From assembly GCA_910588415.1 (NCBI GenBank), contig CAJUPK010000087.1, positions 1-10,371 on the forward strand: a stretch of 10,371 nt of DNA, read 5' to 3'. Below are positions 1 to 5,103 of this stretch, one piece after another. The translations under genes and the position numbers were made by a program. The notes under the pieces were generated by a model. The model was given only the letters and a program-made list of their open reading frames with translations. It ran no database searches and was not told the origin of the DNA. This DNA is from an uncultured Oscillospiraceae bacterium (GTDB lineage Bacteria > Bacillota > Clostridia > Oscillospirales > Acutalibacteraceae). How positions within the stretch are numbered: position 1 is the stretch's first letter; the number at the start of each line of letters is the position of its first letter.

Positions 1-10
1 AGCGTATGAC

Positions 11-46
11 AAAAGCGGCGGTATCACTCACGATACCGCCGCTTTT
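11..46. terminator. Strong bidirectional hairpin terminator
   Basis: A perfect 15-bp inverted repeat (11-25 against 32-46) encloses a 6-nt loop. The stem is GC-rich inside with AAAA/TTTT at its base, so a T-run follows the hairpin on either strand. It could end an upstream plus-strand gene outside the window and also catch minus-strand transcripts coming from the tRNA. Confidence 0.8.
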
Positions 47-68
47 GCTTTAGCACTCAAGATATACT

Positions 69-109
69 AAAAATCCGAAGCCGTCCCCGATTGGAACCGG
101 GTTCGGATT
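69..109 (-). terminator. Candidate terminator just after tRNA-Leu
   Basis: On the minus strand an 8-bp stem, AATCCGAA with TTCGGATT (102-109 and 72-79), closes a 22-nt interior that can form a further 4-bp CCCG/CGGG hairpin. A five-base T-run begins within the last bases of the stem. It lies about 10 bases beyond the tRNA 3' end, where a tRNA terminator is expected. The imperfect interior makes it weaker than the hairpin at 11-46. Confidence 0.4.
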
Positions 110-118
110 ATCATTATC

Positions 119-201
119 TGGTGCGGGCGACAGGACTTGAACCTGCACGGTGTCCCACCAGAACCTAAATCTGGCGCGTCTGCCAATTCCGCCACGCCCG
201 C
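119..201 (-). tRNA. tRNA-Leu (anticodon UAG)
   Basis: Read on the minus strand, this folds as an 83-nt class-II tRNA with an encoded CCA end (119-121). The 7-bp acceptor stem is GCGGGCG with CGCCCGC. The anticodon arm is CCAGA-TTTAGGT-TCTGG, giving anticodon UAG, which decodes CUA and, by wobble, other CUN leucine codons. The long variable arm and the GGTTCAAGTCC T-arm are as expected for leucine tRNA. It stands alone, with its own promoter upstream and hairpins downstream. Confidence 0.95.
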
Positions 202-222
202 ATGTGCCATGGTTCTCCTTCT

Positions 223-250
223 ATTATACCGGTTTTTTACAAAAATGCAA
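223..250 (-). promoter_or_regulatory. Sigma-A-type promoter of tRNA-Leu
   Basis: On the minus strand, TTGCAT (245-250) and a perfect TATAAT (223-228) are separated by 16 bp. Transcription would start near 216, about 15 nt before the mature tRNA 5' end at 201. This is a typical stable-RNA promoter arrangement. Confidence 0.7.
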
Positions 251-291
251 GGAAAATCTGCGGAAGGGCTTGCTTTTTTTCTCATTCTGTC

Positions 292-352
292 GTATTCTAA
301 ACCTTGCGGCGCCTGCCGCGGTCAGTCGGAACATCCTGACCTTAAACAATAC
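292..352 (+). promoter_or_regulatory. preQ1 riboswitch aptamer, probably class III
   Basis: Directly upstream of queT. Visible pairings are an outer GTATT/AATAC helix (292-296 with 348-352), a GCGGC/GCCGC hairpin (306-310 with 315-319), and a GGTCAG/CTGACC hairpin (320-325 with 336-341). The last is followed by an unpaired A-rich CTTAAACAATACTAG stretch. From memory, the CCTTGCGG...CGGTCAG...CTGACCTTAAACAATA pattern matches the class-III preQ1 aptamer of Faecalibacterium-type bacteria, where the A-rich tail joins a pseudoknot. preQ1 is a queuosine precursor, so control of queT fits. The class assignment rests on recalled consensus and was not computed. Confidence 0.72.
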
Positions 353-354
353 TA

Positions 355-390
355 GGGCCTCCCCGCCCTGGGGAAGGCCCCCATAGGAGG
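355..390 (+). promoter_or_regulatory. Riboswitch expression platform over the queT ribosome binding site
   Basis: A 10-bp hairpin with one bulged A (355-364 with 370-380) sits between the aptamer and the Shine-Dalgarno GGAGG (386-390), which lies 7 nt before the queT ATG. The 5' arm of this hairpin contains CCTCC (358-362), an exact complement of that GGAGG. The leader can therefore either form the hairpin and leave the site free, or pair CCTCC with GGAGG and hide it. No T-run follows, so control of translation is more likely than of transcription. Which fold the ligand favours cannot be read from the sequence. Confidence 0.5.
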
Positions 391-397
391 AACACAA

Positions 398-976
398 ATG
401 AAAGCAAACAAGTCAAGCAAGCCAAACATCCCTGGCGGAACATCCGGCGGGGTCGGTGCCAAGACCCGGTTTCTGGCTCTCAGCGCGGTGATTGCCGGGC
501 TGTACGCGGCCCTGACCTGGGCGGCGGCCCTGGTGAACCTGGCCTATGGCCCGGTGCAGTTCCGGTTTTCAGAGGCCCTTACCGTGCTGCCTGCCTTCAC
601 CCCGGCTGCGGTGCCGGGGCTGGCGGTAGGGTGCTTCCTTTCCAACCTGGCCAGCCCCTTGGGCGTGGTAGACTGGGTATTCGGCACGGCCGCCACGCTG
701 CTGGCCGCGCTGGGCACCATGGCGGTGGGCCAGGTGCGCTGGCGGGGCCTGCCTGTGCTGGCGCCCCTGCCGCCTGTGCTGGCCAATGCCCTGGTTGTGG
801 GGCTGGAGGTCTCCTGCCTTACGGAAGGGGGCTTTTCCTGGGGAGCTTTCTCCCCGGCGGGCTTTGCGGCCGGGGCCCTTTCCGTGGGGATAGGCGAGCT
901 GGTGGTGTGCTATGCCCTGGGCCTGCCCCTGGCGGCGCTGGTGGCTAAGTCCGGCCTGGAAAGGCTTCTGGCCTGA
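398..976 (+). CDS. queT: QueT family queuosine-precursor transporter
   Basis: A 192-residue, strongly hydrophobic protein that fits the QueT family, the putative membrane substrate-binding (S) component of an ECF-type importer for queuosine precursors such as preQ1. After a short polar N-terminus (residues 1-22), membrane segments fall at about 24-50, 62-85, 92-112, 118-138 and 150-185. The family-typical GPVQFRFSEALTVLP motif is at residues 51-65, followed by GCFLSNLASPLGVVDWVFGTAATLLAA. The start is supported by AGGAGG 7 nt upstream. The energising ECF ATPases and T subunit are not in this window, as is usual for S components that share an energising module. The riboswitch-like leader supports the assignment. 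Transport by this particular protein is inferred from family. Confidence 0.9.
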   Translation: MKANKSSKPNIPGGTSGGVGAKTRFLALSAVIAGLYAALTWAAALVNLAYGPVQFRFSEALTVLPAFTPAAVPGLAVGCFLSNLASPLGVVDWVFGTAATLLAALGTMAVGQVRWRGLPVLAPLPPVLANALVVGLEVSCLTEGGFSWGAFSPAGFAAGALSVGIGELVVCYALGLPLAALVAKSGLERLLA

Positions 977-990
977 CAGCTGGAACCTTT

Positions 991-1250
991 GACATTGGGC
1001 TTCGCCCAAGTCCCGTTGACGTTGCCTTCGGCAAGTCACGGAGTTTCGCCCCTGCGCCCGACATTGCCTTCGGCAAGTCGCCGCGCTTGTTTCCCTTCGG
1101 GAAATACGGGCAAAACTCCTACCTGGGCGGCTCTGGGGTAGTTGGGTGGTAGCAGGTTGTGGTCCCCTATTGGCCGGGTGATGGCCCAGAAAGGGGTCAA
1201 GGGGAACTAGTTCCCCTTGCGTGGTGTGGAGCGGCGCTCCACGGTCTTGC
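991..1250 (+). repeat. Structured repeat, copy A
   Basis: First of three copies of an unnamed structured element. In order it has a GACATTGGGC-TTC-GCCCAAGTC hairpin (991-1012) and a second hairpin of the same design (1018-1037). The core follows: outer stem GGAGTTTCGCCC (1040-1051) with GGGCAAAACTCC (1108-1119), one mismatch, enclosing two inner hairpins. The second inner hairpin is TTTCCC-TTC-GGGAAA (1090-1104). Downstream come a GGTC/GGCC hairpin (1161-1164 with 1172-1175), a perfect 22-nt palindrome (1198-1219), and GTGGAGC-GGC-GCTCCAC (1226-1242) followed by GGTCTTGC. Unlike copies B and C, the first inner hairpin carries an extra nested hairpin (1060-1079). It begins 14 nt after the queT stop codon. 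Confidence 0.8.
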
Positions 1251-1280
1251 GCGACAGCGCCGGAAACGTCGCCAGACAAG

Positions 1281-1307
1281 TTATCCATTTTCAAAGAAAA
1301 TGGATAA
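1281..1307. repeat. AT-rich inverted repeat
   Basis: A perfect 11-bp inverted repeat, TTATCCATTTT (1281-1291) with AAAATGGATAA (1297-1307), has a 5-nt CAAAG loop. Its AT-rich composition stands out in a very GC-rich gene-free stretch. No T-run follows on either strand (AAAAAGC on plus, CTTGTC on minus), so it is not an ordinary terminator. Confidence 0.5.
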
Positions 1308-1387
1308 AAAAGCTGACGCGTGTCGATGGCCTCCGGACGCACAGGGCGCGTCCTCCGGCAAGACCTTGGGGCTTTGGTCTCGCCTGT

Positions 1388-1532
1388 CGGCTCGGTCGGT
1401 TCGCGGCTTGTCTGCCACTGGCAGACGCTCACCCCACACCCTACCAGGGGCCTGTCTCGTCGAGTTGGCATGCCAACTCGGCGGCTCGGTCGGGTCAGAA
1501 CGATTGCCACTGGCAATCTTCCCCGCCCCTGG
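1388..1532. repeat. Second hairpin family with paired direct repeats
   Basis: The 12-mer CGGCTCGGTCGG occurs twice (1388-1399, 1482-1493). Each copy is followed after 8-10 nt by a hairpin with the same GCC-ACT-GGC tip but different lower stem: GTCTGCC/GGCAGAC (1410-1426) and GATTGCC/GGCAATC (1502-1518). Between them is a perfect 20-nt palindrome (1461-1480). An 8-bp long-range stem, CCAGGGGC (1444-1451) with GCCCCTGG (1525-1532), encloses the palindrome and the second hairpin as a three-way junction. No credible protein is encoded. The rest of 1533-1600 shows only the approach to ktrB. Confidence 0.6.
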
Positions 1533-1615
1533 ACCGCGCAATAAATTCTCCCATCCCATGCCAACGCAAACGCCAGCCGGCAAGTACCAGAAATCGTTTG
1601 ATAGGAGGAACCGCT

Positions 1616-3004
1616 ATGCCTGATTTGGATGGACTGAGACGGCGCTGGGAGATCTGGCGCAGAAAGGCCGCTCCCGTGCGGGTGATTGTGGCCAGCTTTC
1701 TGCTTCTCATCGCCCTGGGCGCCTTTCTGCTCACCCTGCCTGTCTCCTCGGCCGCGGGCACTTTTTCCCAGCCCCTGGACGCCCTCTTCACCGCCACCTC
1801 CGCCACCTGCGTCACAGGGCTCTCTACCGTGGACACCACCACCCACTGGTCCCCGGCCGGGCAGGCGGTCATCCTCTGCCTCATCCAGCTGGGGGGCCTG
1901 GGCCTGTCCACCTTTGCCACAGGGTTCTCCCTGCTGGTCCACCGGCGGCTGGGCCTGCGGGAGATGGTGCTGGCCGGAGAGGCCTCTGGCGGGGCCATGC
2001 CGGACACGGCCGGGCTGCTGAAGCTGATGCTGGGCTTCACCTTTTTGTGCGAGGGGCTGGGGGCCGGGCTTTTGCTGCTGCGCTTTGTGCCGGAGTACGG
2101 GGTAAGGGGAATTTGGCCCTCGGTGTTTGTGGCGGTCTCGGCCTATTGCAACGCGGGGTTCGACATCCTGGGCTTTGTGCCCGGCAACGCCAGCCTGACG
2201 GCCTTTGCGGGCGACCCCCTGGTCTGCCTGACCATCGACGGGCTGATTATAACAGGGGGCCTGGGCTTTGTGGTGGTGCGGGACATCTACCTGTGCAAGC
2301 TGCTGCCGCCCCTGCGGCGCAAAAGCCGCCGGCGGCTGAACTTCCACTCCCAGGTCTGCCTGCGGGCCACAGCCGCCCTGCTGGCAGCAGGGACCCTGGG
2401 CTTTTTCCTGCTGGAATATAACCGCACCCTGGCTGGGATGGGCGTTTTCGAAAAGCTGAACGCCGCCCTGTTTCAGTCGGTAAACACCCGCACGGCGGGC
2501 TTTGCCTCTGTGGATATCAGCGCCCAAAACAGCTTTACCAAGGTGCTGTCTGTGGTGCTGATGTTTGTGGGCGGCTGCCCGGGCTCTACCGCCGGGGGGG
2601 TAAAGACCACCACCCTGGTGGTGCTGCTGGTCACGGTGGGCTCTACCCTGCGGGGAAAAAGCGAGGCCTCTGTGCTGGGGCGGCGGTTTGCGCCGGGGGT
2701 GGTGTATAAGTCCCTGACAGTGGTGCTGCTGGGCCTGGGCGTGGTGTTTGCGGACGCCTGCGCCCTGGTTTTGCTGAACCCGGGCATTGCCTTTGTGGAC
2801 CTGCTGTACGAGGCGGCCTCGGCCTTTGGCACCGCCGGCCTGACCGCTGGGGTGACCACCCGGCTGGAGCCTGTGTCCCGGCTGCTGCTGTGCGCCACCA
2901 TGTTTATCGGCCGGGTGGGCCCCCTGAGCTTTGGCCTGTCCATCCTGATGCGCACCAAAGCGCCCCCCTCCATCCTGCCGGAAGGGCGGATGCTCATCGG
3001 TTGA
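1616..3004 (+). CDS. ktrB: KtrB/TrkH family potassium transporter, membrane subunit
   Basis: A 462-residue ion-conducting subunit of a Ktr-type K+ (or K+/Na+) uptake system in the cytoplasmic membrane. It has four repeated M1-P-M2 units. The pore-loop segments are TSATCVTGLS (61-70), SAYCNAGFD (175-183), NTRTAGFAS (290-298) and SAFGTAGLT (402-410), each with the conserved filter glycine. GGCPGSTAGGVKTT (319-332) and IGRVGPLSF (431-439) are family signatures. The length matches KtrB (about 440-460). The start chosen is the ATG with AGGAGG 7 nt upstream. An in-frame extension back to 1217 runs through the hairpin repeats and has no coding character. The usual partner KtrA, the cytosolic nucleotide-gated ring, is not adjacent and is probably encoded elsewhere. 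I see no c-di-AMP riboswitch upstream. The stop codon lies inside repeat copy B. Confidence 0.92.
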   Translation: MPDLDGLRRRWEIWRRKAAPVRVIVASFLLLIALGAFLLTLPVSSAAGTFSQPLDALFTATSATCVTGLSTVDTTTHWSPAGQAVILCLIQLGGLGLSTFATGFSLLVHRRLGLREMVLAGEASGGAMPDTAGLLKLMLGFTFLCEGLGAGLLLLRFVPEYGVRGIWPSVFVAVSAYCNAGFDILGFVPGNASLTAFAGDPLVCLTIDGLIITGGLGFVVVRDIYLCKLLPPLRRKSRRRLNFHSQVCLRATAALLAAGTLGFFLLEYNRTLAGMGVFEKLNAALFQSVNTRTAGFASVDISAQNSFTKVLSVVLMFVGGCPGSTAGGVKTTTLVVLLVTVGSTLRGKSEASVLGRRFAPGVVYKSLTVVLLGLGVVFADACALVLLNPGIAFVDLLYEAASAFGTAGLTAGVTTRLEPVSRLLLCATMFIGRVGPLSFGLSILMRTKAPPSILPEGRMLIG

Positions 3005-3220
3005 CTTGCGCCCTTTAGGGCGCAAGTCACGGAGTTTCGCCCCTGCGCGCGAAGCGCTTGTTTCCCTTCGGGAAATACGGGCAAAACTCCTACCCAGGCG
3101 GCTTGATGGCAGTTGGGCGATTGCGGGTTGCGGCCCCCTATTGGCCGGGCGGAGCCATTTGCGCGGTCAAGGTGCGTTAGGCACCTTGTGGGGCTTGGGG
3201 TGAAACCCCAAGGTCTTGCC
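3003..3220 (+). repeat. Structured repeat, copy B
   Basis: Second copy of the structured element, starting inside the ktrB stop codon. It opens with an 11-bp hairpin (3003-3013 with 3018-3028). The core has outer stem 3031-3042 with 3079-3090, and inner hairpins GCGC-GCGAA-GCGC (3045-3057) and TTTCCC-TTC-GGGAAA (3061-3075). CAAGGTGC-GTTAG-GCACCTTG (3168-3188) and TTGGGGT-GAA-ACCCCAA (3195-3211) follow, then GGTCTTGCC. The stretch 3026-3160 is nearly identical to copy C. The two final hairpins occupy the same places as those of copy A but differ in sequence with pairing preserved. Confidence 0.82.
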
Positions 3221-3224
3221 CTTA

Positions 3225-3309
3225 CTAGGCGGCGCGTAAGAGCATGGGGAAGCAAAAGGCTTTACACCACACACAGCTGCCCTTAGACCACAAAGGGAGC
3301 GCCGCCTAG
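3225..3309. repeat. 85-bp inverted-repeat-bounded insert between copies B and C
   Basis: A perfect 11-bp inverted repeat, CTAGGCGGCGC (3225-3235) with GCGCCGCCTAG (3299-3309), bounds 63 nt whose base composition is less GC-rich than its surroundings. The interior has a small CCCTT/AAGGG hairpin near its right end. No direct repeat that would look like a target-site duplication flanks it (left CTTA, right CAGA), and it encodes no protein. It may be a further hairpin of the element or a small non-autonomous insertion. Confidence 0.5.
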
Positions 3310-3321
3310 CAGAGCAGCGCC

Positions 3322-3340
3322 TTGGGCACAAAGTGCCCAA
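3322..3340. repeat. Short perfect hairpin before repeat copy C
   Basis: TTGGGCAC-AAA-GTGCCCAA, an 8-bp perfect stem with a triloop, lies 11 nt before copy C. Its design (short GC stem, 3-nt loop) matches the other modules in these gene-free stretches, and it occupies the place that the 991-1012 hairpin has in copy A. No T-run follows. Confidence 0.5.
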
Positions 3341-3349
3341 TAGCGGACT

Positions 3350-3512
3350 TTGACATTGCCTGCGGCAAGTCACGGAGTTTCGCCCCTGCGCGCGAGGCGC
3401 TTGTTTCCCTTCGGGAAATACGGGCAAAACTCCTACCCAGGCGGCTTGATGGCAGTTGAGTGGTTGCAGGTTGCGGCTCTCTATTGGCCGGGCGGTATCA
3501 TAAACCGCTCTA
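3350..3512 (+). repeat. Structured repeat, copy C
   Basis: Third copy. It starts TTGACATTGCC-TGC-GGCAAGTC (stem within 3352-3371). The core has outer stem 3374-3385 with 3422-3433, and inner hairpins GCGC-GCGAG-GCGC (3388-3400) and TTTCCC-TTC-GGGAAA (3404-3418). It then follows copy B closely to CTATTGGCCGGGCGG and ends in a small GCGGT/ACCGC hairpin near 3512. It lacks the two variable hairpins that copies A and B carry downstream, so it is a shorter version. Confidence 0.8.
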
Positions 3513-3563
3513 TGGCGGCTTGGTGGCTGCCTTCTGCCCTCGTCCTGTCCGCTTGGGGCTGTA

Positions 3564-3583
3564 ACCATAGAACACCATAGAAC
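3564..3583 (+). repeat. Tandem duplication of a 10-mer
   Basis: ACCATAGAAC occurs twice in tandem (3564-3573, 3574-3583) and is followed by a further partial ACATAG. It lies just before the terminator hairpin. It is probably a slippage product; no function is suggested. Confidence 0.6.
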
Positions 3584-3589
3584 ATAGCG

Positions 3590-3623
3590 AAAGGCCACCC
3601 CTGCTGCCAGGGACGGCCTTTTT
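3590..3623 (+). terminator. Terminator at the ktrB / anti-sigma convergence
   Basis: AAAGGCC (3590-3596) pairs with GGCCTTT (3615-3621), with an inner CCC/GGG extension, and TTTTT follows on the plus strand. It would stop plus-strand transcripts from ktrB and the repeats before they enter the convergent minus-strand genes. On the minus strand only TTT follows, so termination in that direction would be weaker. Confidence 0.7.
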
Positions 3624-3658
3624 GGTTTAGAAAGGGCTGGAGGGGCGGGAAACAGGGC

Positions 3659-4486
3659 TCAATCGTCGGCCTCTGGGAAGAACTTGGCCGCACGCAGCCG
3701 TTCCAGGTCCAGGGTAAAGGCGGCCACCTGGTTGTAGTAATAGGTGCCGTTTTCCGACTCCACCTGGGCCTCTACCACCAGGTCCACCTGGTCGCTCATA
3801 AAATTGTCCACATAGTCAAAGCCAAAGACCAGGACAGAGTGCTCCTCCATGTTGGAGCGGCTGCGGCAGCTGACAGACACGTTGGAGTCCCCGTTGTCTA
3901 TTTTCACATTGTAGCGCCCCACAGCCTCGGCCGACTGCCCGGGGAAAAGCAGGGACACCTGGAAGGCGTTCTCCCCCTCCACAGCCTCTATGGCGGAGAC
4001 CTCTATGGCCAGGTCCTGGGATGAAATGGAGGCAATCTCCTGGAGAATGGGGCTGGGGTCCAGAGAGGGCATGGCGGTGGGCCCTGGGCTGGCCGGCACC
4101 AGGCTGCTTTCGCTGGCGCGGCTGGCCTGGGAGATGCCGGGGGACCGGGGCCGGGCGCCCATGCTGCCCATAAGGGCCGGGCCAATGCGCACGGCGGCGG
4201 CCAGCAGCAGGCAGGCGGCCGCGCCCCAGGCAATCCGGGACGCCCAGTGGTATTTCAGCTTTTCCAAAGGCACCTCCACCAGCTGTTCCTCGGGGGGCCG
4301 AACAGCGCGGGGGGCCGGAAGGGGGTTTTTTCCATGGGTTTTTTCGGGCTGAGGCTCCGCCGGCTGCTCAAGCCCCAGCTTTTGCAGGGTAAGGGACAAA
4401 ACCGTGGTTTCGTCCACAGGGATCGGTTCCACATTGCACAGCTCATCGGGAAAGGCCCGGTTTACCAGCTTGTCGATCTCGCTCAT
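3659..4486 (-). CDS. Probable membrane-anchored anti-sigma factor
   Basis: A 275-residue protein, not recognised as a named family. Residues 1-80 are a polar, proline-rich cytosolic part beginning MSEIDKLVNRAFPDE. One hydrophobic helix at about 83-106 (IAWGAAACLLLAAAV) would cross the membrane. A Pro/Ser/Ala-rich linker follows at about 107-147, and then a likely beta-rich extracytoplasmic domain (150-275) rich in acidic and aromatic residues. It shows no HxxxCxxC zinc motif of ZAS anti-sigma factors. Its ATG overlaps the sigma gene's TGA by four bases (ATGA), implying coupled translation. That context, with the cytosol-helix-outer domain topology, suggests it holds the sigma factor at the membrane and senses the outside. 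The role is inferred from topology and position only. Confidence 0.65.
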   Translation of the reverse strand: MSEIDKLVNRAFPDELCNVEPIPVDETTVLSLTLQKLGLEQPAEPQPEKTHGKNPLPAPRAVRPPEEQLVEVPLEKLKYHWASRIAWGAAACLLLAAAVRIGPALMGSMGARPRSPGISQASRASESSLVPASPGPTAMPSLDPSPILQEIASISSQDLAIEVSAIEAVEGENAFQVSLLFPGQSAEAVGRYNVKIDNGDSNVSVSCRSRSNMEEHSVLVFGFDYVDNFMSDQVDLVVEAQVESENGTYYYNQVAAFTLDLERLRAAKFFPEADD

Positions 4487-5025
4487 AGCAGGCAGTCCTC
4501 CTTTAACAAAATTTTTCGCAGCTTCTCCCGTCCCCGGGAGAGCCGGCTTTTTACAGCCGATTGGTTTTTCGCCATGTCGCTGGCAATCTGCCCCACGGTC
4601 TGCCGCCAGAAGTAGTGCCGCAGGAAGATCTCCCGGTCCACCTTCTCCATGCTGTTCACAGCCTCTCGCACCAGGCGGCTCTGTTCTTCCTTTTCCGCCC
4701 GGCTGGCCGGGGAGCTGTCAAAGATCAGGTTTTCCTCCAGGGGTTCTTCAAACCGCAGGCTGCGCCGCCGCTTCAGGGCAGCGTTGCGGGCCACCACGGC
4801 CAGCCAGTATTTCAGGTCGCTGTTGTCCCGCAGCTTTTCGGCATTCTGCCACAAGGCCACAAAGGCGTCCGAACTCAGCTCCTCCACGTCCTGGGGGGTG
4901 CTGGCCGCGCCCAAGGTCTTTTTGATGACCGCCGCCACATAGCCGGCATACCGGTGGATGGCCATTTCCAGCGCTGCCTGGTCTTTGTCCCGCAGGCGCA
5001 CCAGTATCTCATAATCCCAACGCAT
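4483..5025 (-). CDS. ECF-type RNA polymerase sigma factor
   Basis: A 180-residue sigma-70 family protein with region 2 and region 4 only, the usual length for extracytoplasmic-function sigma factors. Region 2 covers about residues 15-82 and includes DVEELSSDAFVALWQNAEKLR (46-66) and the helix LKYWLAVVARNAALKRRR (71-88). Region 4 covers about 115-172, with a helix-turn-helix at 142-165 (QTVGQIASDMAKNQSAVKSRLSRGREKLR). It should direct RNA polymerase to a small stress or envelope regulon. The start was set at MRWDYE because GGAGAGG lies upstream and the open frame beyond it gives no sigma-like sequence. Its last codon overlaps the next gene as ATGA. Such pairs often control their own promoter, but I found no convincing one. 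Confidence 0.88.
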   Translation of the reverse strand: MRWDYEILVRLRDKDQAALEMAIHRYAGYVAAVIKKTLGAASTPQDVEELSSDAFVALWQNAEKLRDNSDLKYWLAVVARNAALKRRRSLRFEEPLEENLIFDSSPASRAEKEEQSRLVREAVNSMEKVDREIFLRHYFWRQTVGQIASDMAKNQSAVKSRLSRGREKLRKILLKEDCLL

Positions 5026-5103
5026 GGCTGTCGCCTCTCCTTTCCTTTCTATAGGGTAAGAATCCCATCCCGGCGAATATGGTTGCGGGCTGGGAAAAAA
5101 TTT

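Noticed and set aside
67..285. Minus-strand 72-residue reading frame containing GVAELADAPDLGSGG
   Set aside because: It is the translated tRNA-Leu gene, a well-known false protein.
270..298. TTGCTT-17-TATTCT as queT promoter
   Set aside because: The spacing is good, but transcription would start near 305, after the 5' arm of the riboswitch P1 helix (292-296), so the aptamer could not form. No better promoter was found upstream.
1159..1623. Open frames on either strand in the repeat region (also 3006-3598)
   Set aside because: They are translations of hairpin repeats, with no consistent start sites or ribosome binding sites, and frames change between repeat copies.
569..3025. 818-residue minus-strand open frame across queT, the repeats and ktrB
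   Set aside because: It is antisense to two clear genes, very rich in Gln, Gly, His and Arg, without domains; an artefact of GC-rich codon usage.
3194..3212. GGGGTGAA as part of a c-di-AMP riboswitch
   Set aside because: It is only the loop side of a short perfect hairpin; the other conserved blocks are missing and it lies downstream of ktrB.
991..3512. CRISPR array
   Set aside because: Repeat units are long, structured and irregularly spaced, with no uniform spacers and no cas genes.
5026..5100. Self-regulated ECF promoter before the sigma gene (GCAACC as -35)
   Set aside because: No matching -10 at the expected distance, and no second copy of the motif to compare.
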